A stretch of DNA of 36,377 nucleotides from Chloroflexota bacterium (GTDB taxonomy: Bacteria > Chloroflexota > Dehalococcoidia > SM23-28-2 > RBG-16-64-32), in contig VBEI01000100.1 in NCBI GenBank assembly GCA_005882715.1, positions 1-36,377 of the forward strand, given 5' to 3'. The notes beneath the pieces were generated by a model. It was not told where the DNA came from. It saw nothing but the letters and a program-made list of their open reading frames with translations, and ran no database searches. Position numbers and translations under genes: made by a program. Positions 18,060 through 26,520 of the stretch are shown here, one piece after another. The first letter of the stretch is position 1, and the number at the start of each line of letters is the position of its first letter.

Positions 18060-19561
18060 GACGTGATTCCCGGTATATTGGCCACGGTATCCGATATGCG
18101 GTCAATGAAGGGCGTTGGCCAGAGCCCCATGAACAGCAAGAACGCGATCAGCAGCGCCCCCGCGAACTGCTCGCCCAGACGCATCTCCCTCAAGCTCTCC
18201 CATTTCTCGTTGAGAGGCCCGAAGTAGGCGCGCGCAAGCATTCGCAGAATGTAAGTGGCCGTAATCGCCGCCGCCAGGATCCCGGCGGCCCCCGCCCAGT
18301 AATAACCCGCCCGAAAAGTCCCCACGAAGATGTGAAACTCCGCGATGAATCCCGCTAGCCCCGGCAGCCCGAGCGACGACAATCCCGCAATCGCCCAGAA
18401 CGCCGAGTGTCGGGGCATCTTCTTTGCGATTCCCCCGAAGGTGGTCATATCCCGTGTGTGTGCTTGGTCATACAGCGCGCCCACGTTCGCGAACATGAGG
18501 GCCGTCATCGCTCCGTGCGCGAACATCTGGAGCACCGCCCCGCTGACGCCGATGTCGTTCATCGTCGCAAGCCCCATAAGTACGAAGCCCATGTGGCTCA
18601 CGCTCGAATAGCCCACCATGTACTTAAGGTCCGTCTGCGCCAGCGCCGAAATTGCTCCGTACAATGCGCCGATCACGCCCAGAGTCATCAGCACCGGCGC
18701 CCAGAACTCCGCCCCTTCGGGCAGCAGTGTCATCCCCACACGCAGGATCCCAAACGCCCCAAGCTTCATCAGTACTCCGGCGTGCAGCATTGAAACGCCG
18801 GTGGGCGCTGCCACGTGGCCGTCCGGCGACCACGTATGGAATGGCCACATCCCCGCAAGCACGCCGAAGCCGATCATGTAGAACGGGAACACCGCCTTCT
18901 GGAAGCCCGAGTCGTACTGCACCTGCCCTAGCACCGGCAAGTCAAACGTGCCCCTGTCCGCCTCCACGAACGTCGCGAATATGCCAATGAAAATCAGCAC
19001 ACTCCCTGCAACAAGGTAGAGCACGAGCTTCATCGCCCCGTACTCCTTCGTCCGGACGAACGTGCCGAAGTTGCTGCTCGCCCCCCAGACGGCAATCAGC
19101 AGGTACATCGGCAGCACCGCCACCTCGTACCAGAAGAAGAGGAAAAATAGGTCCTGCGACTCGAAGACTCCGAACACGCCCGCAACGAGCAGGAACAGCA
19201 ATACGAAGAAGTCTTTGTTCCGGTAGCTGATGTTCCAGGAGACGAATACGGCTGCGAATATGACGAGGCCGGTTAACAGCACAAGCGGCGCGGCGATCCC
19301 GTCGACGGCAAGGTGCAATGAGATTCCGTTCTTGCCCAGGAATCCAACGTTCTCAAGCCAGTCCAGGCGGAACCCGAAACGCAGCCCCCTGCCACCTTGA
19401 AACTCATACGCAAAGAACACGATGAGTGACAACGCGAACTGTATCCCGGCTGAAACCAGGGCGACATACCGTACAAGCTGCGGATAGCGCGACGGCACCA
19501 GCATGATTAGCACCGCTGTGCACAGCGGCACCGTAACCAGCGCAAAGAGAACTCCGCCCAC
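18056..19561 (-). CDS. nuoM: NADH-quinone oxidoreductase subunit M
   Basis: FFWYEVAVLPMYLLIAVWG, WPFHTWSPDGHVAAPTGVSMLHAGVLMKLGAFGILR, DLKYMVGYSSVSHMGFVLMG. Confidence 0.97.
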   Translation of the reverse strand: MGGVLFALVTVPLCTAVLIMLVPSRYPQLVRYVALVSAGIQFALSLIVFFAYEFQGGRGLRFGFRLDWLENVGFLGKNGISLHLAVDGIAAPLVLLTGLVIFAAVFVSWNISYRNKDFFVLLFLLVAGVFGVFESQDLFFLFFWYEVAVLPMYLLIAVWGASSNFGTFVRTKEYGAMKLVLYLVAGSVLIFIGIFATFVEADRGTFDLPVLGQVQYDSGFQKAVFPFYMIGFGVLAGMWPFHTWSPDGHVAAPTGVSMLHAGVLMKLGAFGILRVGMTLLPEGAEFWAPVLMTLGVIGALYGAISALAQTDLKYMVGYSSVSHMGFVLMGLATMNDIGVSGAVLQMFAHGAMTALMFANVGALYDQAHTRDMTTFGGIAKKMPRHSAFWAIAGLSSLGLPGLAGFIAEFHIFVGTFRAGYYWAGAAGILAAAITATYILRMLARAYFGPLNEKWESLREMRLGEQFAGALLIAFLLFMGLWPTPFIDRISDTVANIPGITS

Positions 19562-19563
19562 GG

Positions 19564-21495
19564 TTAGAGCCTCAACACCAGCAGCAACACCGCCAGACCG
19601 ATAACCCCCGCAACAATCGCGAGCGCATAGTTCGGCAGCTTCCCCGTTTCCAGGAATTTCAACTCGAACCCGGCGAACAGTCCCAAGCCCGCAGAGCCAT
19701 CGACCGCCGTATCGTTCACGATATTGCGGTCAAACCAGGCGACTAGGGCGCCCAATGTGAGGACGACGCGGTTGATGACCCACTGGTAAGCATCGTCGAT
19801 GTAGTATCGGTTGTAGAGCGTCTCGTACACGGGCTGCAGGGCCTCCCCTGCCCGGCGCGCCGGCTCCGCTTTCTCCGACCAGAAATACCAGCCGGCCACT
19901 ATTCCACCTACGGCAAGCGCTGTTGAGAAAATGGCGACGCCCCAGGCGAAGTCGAACTTCTCCGGCTCCGCGAAGAACACGAACTCGCCAAAGCCGCCGG
20001 GGAAGCCCAGCGCCTCCCCTACGAAGCCGAACACCACCAATCCGCCCACCGCCGTAAGCGCCGCAAGCAAAACGAGCGGCAGAGTCATCAGCGATTCGGC
20101 GTCATGCGCGTGTCCCCACCCAACTCGGTCTCTCGCCTCGAAGAGGAACGTCCTGATAAACAGCCGTGTCATGTACAGAGCAGTGATGAACACGCTGATC
20201 AAGGCGAGTATGTAGAGGACCACGTTCCGGTGCTGGTCCAGCGCGTGCAACACCTCGTCCTTCGCCCAGAACCCCGAAAGGGGTATCACGCCGATCATCG
20301 CCAGCGTGCCAATCCCGAACACTGCTGCCGTCACAGGCATTTTAGCCGCCAGGCCGCCCAACTCTCTGATGTCCTGCTTTTCCGTTGCGTGGATCACCGA
20401 CCCCGACGCCAGGAAGAGTAGCGCCTTGAAAAAACCGTGCACCAATAGATACAGCATCGCTGCGGTAACCGAGCCGGAACCAAGCGCGACGAACATCAAT
20501 CCCAGGCTGTTCAGCGTCGAGTAGGCGATGACCCGCTTTATATCAGTTTCAACCAGCCCCATCGTCGCCGACATAAGCACAGTGATTAACCCCAACGCGG
20601 TCACTACGTCCAGTGCGATATCGTCTGCCAGCACGAACAGCGGAAACATCCGCGCCACCATGTACACGCCTGCGACAACCATCGTCGCCGCATGAATCAG
20701 CGCCGAGACCGGCGTCGGGCCCTCCATCGCATCCGGCAACCAGACATGCAGCGGAAATTGCCCCGACTTGCCCACAGCGCCCGCAAACAAGAACAGCACC
20801 GCGATCGTCAGGTACGCGTTTCCACTCAGCCCCAGCCCGCCGATGTCTGCATTGTTGAATCCGCCCCGCGCAGCGAAGTCAAAGATTTCGGTGATATCGA
20901 ACGTCCCCGCCTCACGCCATAGCAATAGGATGCCTATCAGGAAGCCGACATCGCCGATCCGGGTAGTAATGAACGCCTTCTTAGCCGCTTCTGCGGCCGA
21001 ACGCCGCTCCCACCAGAACCCGATCAGGAGGAATGAGCAGAACCCGACACCCTCCCAGGCGGCGTAGAGCAACAGAAGGTTGTCCGCCAACACCAGTGTC
21101 AGCATCGATGCTGCGAAGAGGGACATGCACGTGAAGTACCAACCGTACTTCGGGTCGCCCCTCATATAGGCCACCGAGTAGACCTGGACCAGCAGCGCCA
21201 CGAACGACACGACCGCAAGCATTACGATCGTGATCTGGTCTACGAAGAACCCCAGCCGTATTTCGAAGTTGTCGAACTGGACCCACTCCCAACTTTTCTC
21301 AACGGGAACGAAGTCCGTTCCGTTCGCTTTATCCAAAAAGTCAACAAGGACCGGAAAGAGCAGCAAGAATGACCCGGCGATGGCGGCGATCGCGACAAAG
21401 TCTCCTCCCCGCGGCAGGTACTTGCCGAACAGCAGCAGAATCACGAACGCCGCTGCCGGGAGCGCAGGGATCAGGTAGGCTTCTTGGGCTCCCAC
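19564..21495 (-). CDS. nuoL: NADH-quinone oxidoreductase subunit L
   Basis: LLLYAAWEGVGFCSFLLIGFWWERRSAAEAAKKAF, GKSGQFPLHVWLPDAMEGPTPVSALIHAATMVVAGVYMVAR, DIKRVIAYSTLNSLGLMF. Confidence 0.97.
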   Translation of the reverse strand: MGAQEAYLIPALPAAAFVILLLFGKYLPRGGDFVAIAAIAGSFLLLFPVLVDFLDKANGTDFVPVEKSWEWVQFDNFEIRLGFFVDQITIVMLAVVSFVALLVQVYSVAYMRGDPKYGWYFTCMSLFAASMLTLVLADNLLLLYAAWEGVGFCSFLLIGFWWERRSAAEAAKKAFITTRIGDVGFLIGILLLWREAGTFDITEIFDFAARGGFNNADIGGLGLSGNAYLTIAVLFLFAGAVGKSGQFPLHVWLPDAMEGPTPVSALIHAATMVVAGVYMVARMFPLFVLADDIALDVVTALGLITVLMSATMGLVETDIKRVIAYSTLNSLGLMFVALGSGSVTAAMLYLLVHGFFKALLFLASGSVIHATEKQDIRELGGLAAKMPVTAAVFGIGTLAMIGVIPLSGFWAKDEVLHALDQHRNVVLYILALISVFITALYMTRLFIRTFLFEARDRVGWGHAHDAESLMTLPLVLLAALTAVGGLVVFGFVGEALGFPGGFGEFVFFAEPEKFDFAWGVAIFSTALAVGGIVAGWYFWSEKAEPARRAGEALQPVYETLYNRYYIDDAYQWVINRVVLTLGALVAWFDRNIVNDTAVDGSAGLGLFAGFELKFLETGKLPNYALAIVAGVIGLAVLLLVLRL

Positions 21496-21499
21496 CGTC

Positions 21500-21808
21500 T
21501 CACCACTTCATCATGTCCGCTTCATCCACGTTCGCCGTCGCCTTGTTCCGGTAGAGGCGCAGAATAATCGCCAGCGCCAACCCAACCTCGGCGGCCGCGA
21601 TCGTGATCACGAAGACCGCGAAGATCAGGCCCGTGAAGGCTTGAGGTGAAAGGTAAACCGCAAACGCGATGAAATTAATGCTCACCGCCTGGAGCATTAG
21701 CTCCACGGACATCAGGATTAGCACCGCGCTTCGTCGCGCCAGCACACCGTAAATCCCAAGCGAAAATAGAATCGAGCTAAGGACGAGAAAGTCGTTAATC
21801 GGGATCAC
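21500..21808 (-). CDS. nuoK: NADH-quinone oxidoreductase subunit K
   Basis: FSLGIYGVLARRSAVLILMSVELMLQAVSINFIAFA...AAAEVGLALAIILRLYR. Confidence 0.95.
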   Translation of the reverse strand: MIPINDFLVLSSILFSLGIYGVLARRSAVLILMSVELMLQAVSINFIAFAVYLSPQAFTGLIFAVFVITIAAAEVGLALAIILRLYRNKATANVDEADMMKW

Positions 21809-21857
21809 AGGCGCGATCTCCTGGCTCGTAGCTCTTGGCTCCTGGCTCGTCCCTTCA

Positions 21858-22355
21858 TCATTCCCCTTCCTCCCCCCGCGCCAGAACTATCGCGCCGAGC
21901 AGCGCCACCATCAGCACCAGCGAAGCCACCTCAAACGGCACTGCCCAGGTCGTGAAGAGATCGTTCCCGATCTGCTGGATCGAGATGACGTTGATCTTGT
22001 TCGTGTCGCCTGGCCACTCGGTACTCACCATCGAGAAGATCGACACGACCATAAATGCGCCGGCGGCCAACGCGGCAAAGGGCCGCTGCGGACCGTCAAG
22101 CGCCGCCGGCATGTCCCGCACGCGCGTCAGCATCATCGCGAATAGCACCAGAATCGTGACTGCGCCGCCGTAAATCAGCACCTGCACGATTGCGAGAAAC
22201 TCGGCCGAGAGGAGGATGAAGATACCGGCGACTGAGAGCAGCGAGAGAATCAGAAACAGCGCGGAGTGTACGACATTGCGGGCTGTGACTACGCCGATTG
22301 CACCGACGACGGTGGGAACGGCGACAACGTAGAAGATGACTTCTTCGTACGTCAT
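21858..22355 (-). CDS. nuoJ: NADH-quinone oxidoreductase subunit J
   Basis: VTARNVVHSALFLILSLLSVAGIFILLSAEFLAIVQVLIYGGAVTILVLFAMML. Confidence 0.96.
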   Translation of the reverse strand: MTYEEVIFYVVAVPTVVGAIGVVTARNVVHSALFLILSLLSVAGIFILLSAEFLAIVQVLIYGGAVTILVLFAMMLTRVRDMPAALDGPQRPFAALAAGAFMVVSIFSMVSTEWPGDTNKINVISIQQIGNDLFTTWAVPFEVASLVLMVALLGAIVLARGEEGE

Positions 22356-23248
22356 GCCGCGGGCTCGACCGTGACCGTATCGCCGCGCGAGATACGACCG
22401 CCCGTTGTAACCGTCACCGCCACGCCGACCGCGGGTAGTTCCTTGCCGACGGCGGGCATGAGCACCCGGTGGTGATCTGCGACCGTGCGCAGAATCGCGG
22501 GGTCGTTCGGCAGGTCTCCCTGCGGAAGCGTCGTCATGACGCAGCGCACCATCGTATCGATCACCTGGAGGCGCACGCCGTTGCCAGCTTTCAGTGGCTT
22601 GCCGATCCAGGCGTCTTCGACAAAGCCGCCCTCGTCGCCCTCGGCCTCGATCACCAGATTCGGTCGGAATCGCCGGGCCTCCCAGCGTCCTTCCGGGTAA
22701 ATCTCGCTAAGCTTCGCAAGCGTGCTAGTGGTGAGCAAATGGAGCGGCGTGTAATCGAAGAATGTCTGCGGTGCGCCCAGGCCCAACGGGAGAGTCGTAA
22801 GGCTGTCGCCCTCCGTGTTCTCGACCGCCCGCCCGATTGGAGTCTGGAAATCCAACCAGTAGTGTTCGAAGATAGCCGGCTTCGCCTCCGGCTGCGTCAG
22901 GCTAACTTCGCGTCCTAGGAACCGCGACAGGACAGACGTCGCTGCTGTCTCGTCGCTGCGCAGCCCTGTGCCGTCCGGCAACTTGATAAGCACCGGGGGT
23001 AGGGGCTGGCCGAGGGCAGGGGGTTCAACATACTCCGCGCGACATTCGAACATTCGCGCCCACTTGCGCGGGTTCTTGGCGCTGACGGTCCGCCCGGTCT
23101 CGTTGTCGACGAGCGCGTAGCCCCGATCGCCGACAATGCCGCGCTCGGTTATGTCCGCGACCTCCAGCTCCTCCCCCATCATCGACTTGACGGGGTAGCG
23201 ATGGAGCGACGCTACAGTTCCTGAGCTGACGGCGGTTGGGCTCGGCAC
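22352..23248 (-). CDS. MOSC domain-containing protein (MOSC N-terminal beta-barrel)
   Basis: VASLHRYPVKSMMGEELEVADITERGIVGDRGYALVD...; YWLDFQTPIG; RRFRPNLVIE; RCVMTT. ORF extends to 23488 but that part overlaps nuoI and looks non-coding; GTG at 23248 is a plausible start. Stop overlaps nuoJ ATG. Confidence 0.85.
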   Translation of the reverse strand: MPSPTAVSSGTVASLHRYPVKSMMGEELEVADITERGIVGDRGYALVDNETGRTVSAKNPRKWARMFECRAEYVEPPALGQPLPPVLIKLPDGTGLRSDETAATSVLSRFLGREVSLTQPEAKPAIFEHYWLDFQTPIGRAVENTEGDSLTTLPLGLGAPQTFFDYTPLHLLTTSTLAKLSEIYPEGRWEARRFRPNLVIEAEGDEGGFVEDAWIGKPLKAGNGVRLQVIDTMVRCVMTTLPQGDLPNDPAILRTVADHHRVLMPAVGKELPAVGVAVTVTTGGRISRGDTVTVEPAA

Positions 23249-23264
23249 GGCTTCTATGGCCCTG

Positions 23265-23960
23265 CTACCCCTCGCCGCCTTCCTTCTCCAGCCCCTCCGC
23301 CGCTTCCGGCGTTCCCTGCTCCGCGCTCGCCTTGCTCTCCGGCGGAGCCTCCGCCGTCGGGTCAGGCGTCGGCGCCGACAACGACGGCTTGTCGGGCGAT
23401 GTCCCGTGATGCTTCTCCAACGACGCCGCCTCCGCGGCGGCCGCCGCTTCCTCTTCGTCCATCCTCGGCGCCCACCCAGAGTGCGCAACGCCCATCGGTT
23501 CGCGGAACGGGGTCTCGAGCTCTCCCGTCTTCGACTGGCGAAGCAAGGCCGGCAGGTCCATCACCAGGTCTTGCCGGTCATAGCGCGACAACTCGACCCC
23601 CTGCCACGTGTTGTTCATCACGATCGCGTCAAAGTTACAGACTTCAACGCAGATGTCGCATCGCATACAGCGCGCGTAGTCGATGTAAAACTTATCGACG
23701 ATCTTCTTGCGCTTGCTTTTGCCGGCCGCGAAATTCGGATTGTCCTTCATCGTTACCGTCATGCAATCGACGGGACAGTAGCGCGCGCAGACCTGACAGC
23801 CGGTGCAAAACGGCTCGTTGATATCGAAGTCCCACAGCAAGACAGGAAGCCCGCGTGATCGGTGCGGCAGCGTCTTCTTCTCCGTGGGGTACTGCACAGT
23901 CACCGGCTTCCGCAGAGCCGCCTTCACCGTGGTTTGGATCGCTTTCAGTACCCCTAGCAT
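23265..23960 (-). CDS. nuoI: NADH-quinone oxidoreductase subunit I with acidic C-terminal extension
   Basis: Two 4Fe-4S motifs CTGCQVCARYCP and CMRCDICVEVC; long A/E/P-rich tail after ...GWAPRMDEEEAAAA. Confidence 0.95.
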   Translation of the reverse strand: MLGVLKAIQTTVKAALRKPVTVQYPTEKKTLPHRSRGLPVLLWDFDINEPFCTGCQVCARYCPVDCMTVTMKDNPNFAAGKSKRKKIVDKFYIDYARCMRCDICVEVCNFDAIVMNNTWQGVELSRYDRQDLVMDLPALLRQSKTGELETPFREPMGVAHSGWAPRMDEEEAAAAAEAASLEKHHGTSPDKPSLSAPTPDPTAEAPPESKASAEQGTPEAAEGLEKEGGEG

Positions 23961-24007
23961 CCCGGCTCTTCTCCCGCTTCTTCCTTCTTCCTTCTTCCTT
24001 CTTCCAT

Positions 24008-25135
24008 TTACAGCACACTCCCCACGGTCTGATACCCGGGCTGATAGCGAACGCCGGTCGCGCGCGCCGCTCGATACGTCAGGTAGACGGCGCCGGCCGC
24101 GCCCGCACCAGATAGCGGAATGAGAATTTCGTTCGGCCAGTCATAAACCAGTACCAAGCCATTGATTATGATTTGCAGCAAGGCAAAGGGCAACAACAGC
24201 TGCCAGCAAAACGACATCATCTGGTCGATGCGCAATCGGGGCAGGCTGGCCCGCATCCACATGAAGAATAAGATGAAAGCAGCGGTCTTTACGGCCATCA
24301 TTGCAATCTGAGCCACGACCGGCACGCTCTCATCAAACACGCTCCAGGGCCACTGCCAACCACCCAGAAAGATGAGCGATCCTAGAATTGAAATCAGGAC
24401 CAGATTCACGAACTCGCCGAGTTGGAACATCGACCAGCGTATTCCCGAGTACTCAACAAACGGCCCCCCCACGACCTCAGACTCCGCGACCGGAATGTCG
24501 AACGGCTGGCGATAGAGCTCCGCCAAGCCCGCAATGGCGAAGATTAAGAACGCGAGTGACTGAAACGCGATGTTCGGTGTATCTTCCTGCGCCCCGACTA
24601 TCACCGCGAGGTTCAGGCTCTGCGACAGCATCGCCACGGCCACTATCGCCATGACAAGCGGGATCTCATAGCTGATCAACTGCGCCGCCGCCCGCACCCC
24701 GCCGAGCAGCGCATACTTGTTGTCGGATCCCCAACCGGCCATCACAAAGCCAACGATCGAAAGCCCGGAGACCGCGACAAAATAGAACACGCCGAGAGTT
24801 AGGTTCTGGATGAAGAGATCAGCGGTAAACGGTATCGCAACGACCGCCATGAAAACGGGCACGACGATGACAAAAGGCGCCAGCTCGAACACCCAGCGAT
24901 CCGCCGTCTGGGGGCGCACGTCTTCCTTCGTAAGAAGCTTAATCGTGTCGGCGACACCCTGAAGCGTCCCGTAAGGTCCGACGCGCATCGGCCCTAACCG
25001 CATCTGCAGGCGGCCGATCACCTTCCGCTCAACCCAGGTCAGGATGATCACTGTGACCGGCACCAGTACCGCGATAATCGCCAGGCGCGCGAGCGATTCC
25101 AGCCAGGGGTTACCCGAGACGAGCGCTAGGAACAC
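24008..25135 (-). CDS. nuoH: NADH-quinone oxidoreductase subunit H
   Basis: ERKVIGRLQMRLGPMRVGPYGTLQGVADTIKLLTKED, RQPFDIPVAESEVVGGPFVEYSGIRW. Confidence 0.97.
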   Translation of the reverse strand: MFLALVSGNPWLESLARLAIIAVLVPVTVIILTWVERKVIGRLQMRLGPMRVGPYGTLQGVADTIKLLTKEDVRPQTADRWVFELAPFVIVVPVFMAVVAIPFTADLFIQNLTLGVFYFVAVSGLSIVGFVMAGWGSDNKYALLGGVRAAAQLISYEIPLVMAIVAVAMLSQSLNLAVIVGAQEDTPNIAFQSLAFLIFAIAGLAELYRQPFDIPVAESEVVGGPFVEYSGIRWSMFQLGEFVNLVLISILGSLIFLGGWQWPWSVFDESVPVVAQIAMMAVKTAAFILFFMWMRASLPRLRIDQMMSFCWQLLLPFALLQIIINGLVLVYDWPNEILIPLSGAGAAGAVYLTYRAARATGVRYQPGYQTVGSVL

Positions 25136-25259
25136 CTACTGCCTCCGCTGTCTGTCACCCTGAACGAAGGGAGAGGTCTGTCCGAGCGAGCAGCCCGGCA
25201 TCCTCGGCACACCCCCGGGACGCTGTGCCAGCTAGCCGATTGCCGATTGCCGATTGCCA

Positions 25260-26396
25260 CTATCGGTCCACCTCGCAGAGCACGATATCGATGGACCCCA
25301 GGATGATGATCACGTCCGACACGAAGTTTCCCACCGACATCGCCCGCAGTGCCGACAGGTTCGAGAAGGACGCGCCGCGAACTTTGTGCCGCCACGGCTT
25401 GTCGCTCCCCTGCGACACCAAGTACACGCCGTACTCGCCGCGCGGACTTTCGACGCGCATGTAAACCTCGCCGGCCGGCACTCGCAGCACGCGCTTGAGG
25501 CCTTCGGCCATTATCGGCCCTTCCGGCATCGTCTCCAGAGCCTGCCTGACGATCCAGGCCGACTGATGCATCTCTTCCAGCCGGACCACCAGCCTGTCGT
25601 ACACGTCCCCCTGCTTGCCGGTTGGGATGTCGAATTGGAAGCGGTCGTAAATCGAGTAAGGTTCCGCGCGGCGTATATCGTGCTTAAGGCCTGTCGCCCG
25701 CAACATCGGGCCGGATAGTCCCCAATTGATCCCGTCCTCCACGGTGACAGGGCTGAGTCCACGGCACCGGGCCAACACAACTTCGTTCTCCATCATTAGT
25801 CCGTCGAGTTGCTCCACGCCTCGCTCCACGCTGTCTAGCACCTGCGAGCAGCGTTGGCGGAAGTTGTCCGGCAAGTCCCACGCCACGCCACCGGGCCTGA
25901 AGTAGTTGTACATCATCCGCTCGCCGGTTATCTCCTCGAAAAAGTCCTGGATCGTCTCCCTGTCCCTGAACGCGTACATGAAGGACGTCCCGAACAGCCC
26001 GATGTCAGTGCCGAACGCTCCGAAGAACATCAAATGGCTGGCGATCCGGTTCATCTCCGCGAGCACGACCCGTATGTACTCGGCGCGCTCCGGCGGTTTG
26101 ATACCGGCCAGCCTCTCCACCGCCTCCACGTAGCAATGCTCAGTGTTGAACTGCGCCAGGTAGTCCGTCCGGTCGTGATAGCCGATCACCTGCCGGTAAT
26201 CGCAGTTCTCGGGCAGCTTCTCGTTTCCCCTGTGCATATAGCCGATCACGGGGTCAACATCGACGACTAGCTCGCCGTCGATCGTCAATACCATGCGGAA
26301 AACACCGTGCGTCGCCGGGTGCTGCGGCCCCACATTGACATTGATGTCAATCGTCTCGAGATCGCTCTCGTGCGGCGGTCGTGTCTCTATCGCCAT
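25260..26396 (-). CDS. nuoD: NADH-quinone oxidoreductase subunit D
   Basis: NVGPQHPATHGVFRMVLTIDGE, GYMHRGNEKLPE, SFMYAFRDRE, RVESPRGEYGVYLVS, VIIILGSIDIVLCEVDR. Confidence 0.98.
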   Translation of the reverse strand: MAIETRPPHESDLETIDINVNVGPQHPATHGVFRMVLTIDGELVVDVDPVIGYMHRGNEKLPENCDYRQVIGYHDRTDYLAQFNTEHCYVEAVERLAGIKPPERAEYIRVVLAEMNRIASHLMFFGAFGTDIGLFGTSFMYAFRDRETIQDFFEEITGERMMYNYFRPGGVAWDLPDNFRQRCSQVLDSVERGVEQLDGLMMENEVVLARCRGLSPVTVEDGINWGLSGPMLRATGLKHDIRRAEPYSIYDRFQFDIPTGKQGDVYDRLVVRLEEMHQSAWIVRQALETMPEGPIMAEGLKRVLRVPAGEVYMRVESPRGEYGVYLVSQGSDKPWRHKVRGASFSNLSALRAMSVGNFVSDVIIILGSIDIVLCEVDR

Positions 26397-26407
26397 AACG
26401 GCCCCCC

Positions 26408-26467
26408 GTCATTCTGAGCGACGACCACACCTGAAAGCGAAACACCATATCTGCGCGAAGGAATCCG
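26408..26467. repeat. Dispersed TCATTCTGAGCG...GCGAAGGAATCC repeat
   Basis: Ends match the copies at 8739 and 10979. Confidence 0.7.
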
Positions 26468-26520
26468 GGGAGTAGTCGGCGTTCGAGCGCGGACCAGCGG
26501 CGCCCCGGAGTGGAGTGACG

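Noticed and set aside
23249-23488. N-terminal Arg-rich extension of the MOSC ORF (MRTLGGRRGWTKRKRRPPRRRRR...)
   Set aside because: It is the alternative-frame reading of the nuoI Ala/Glu/Pro-rich tail; homology starts at VASLHRYPVKSMMGEE.
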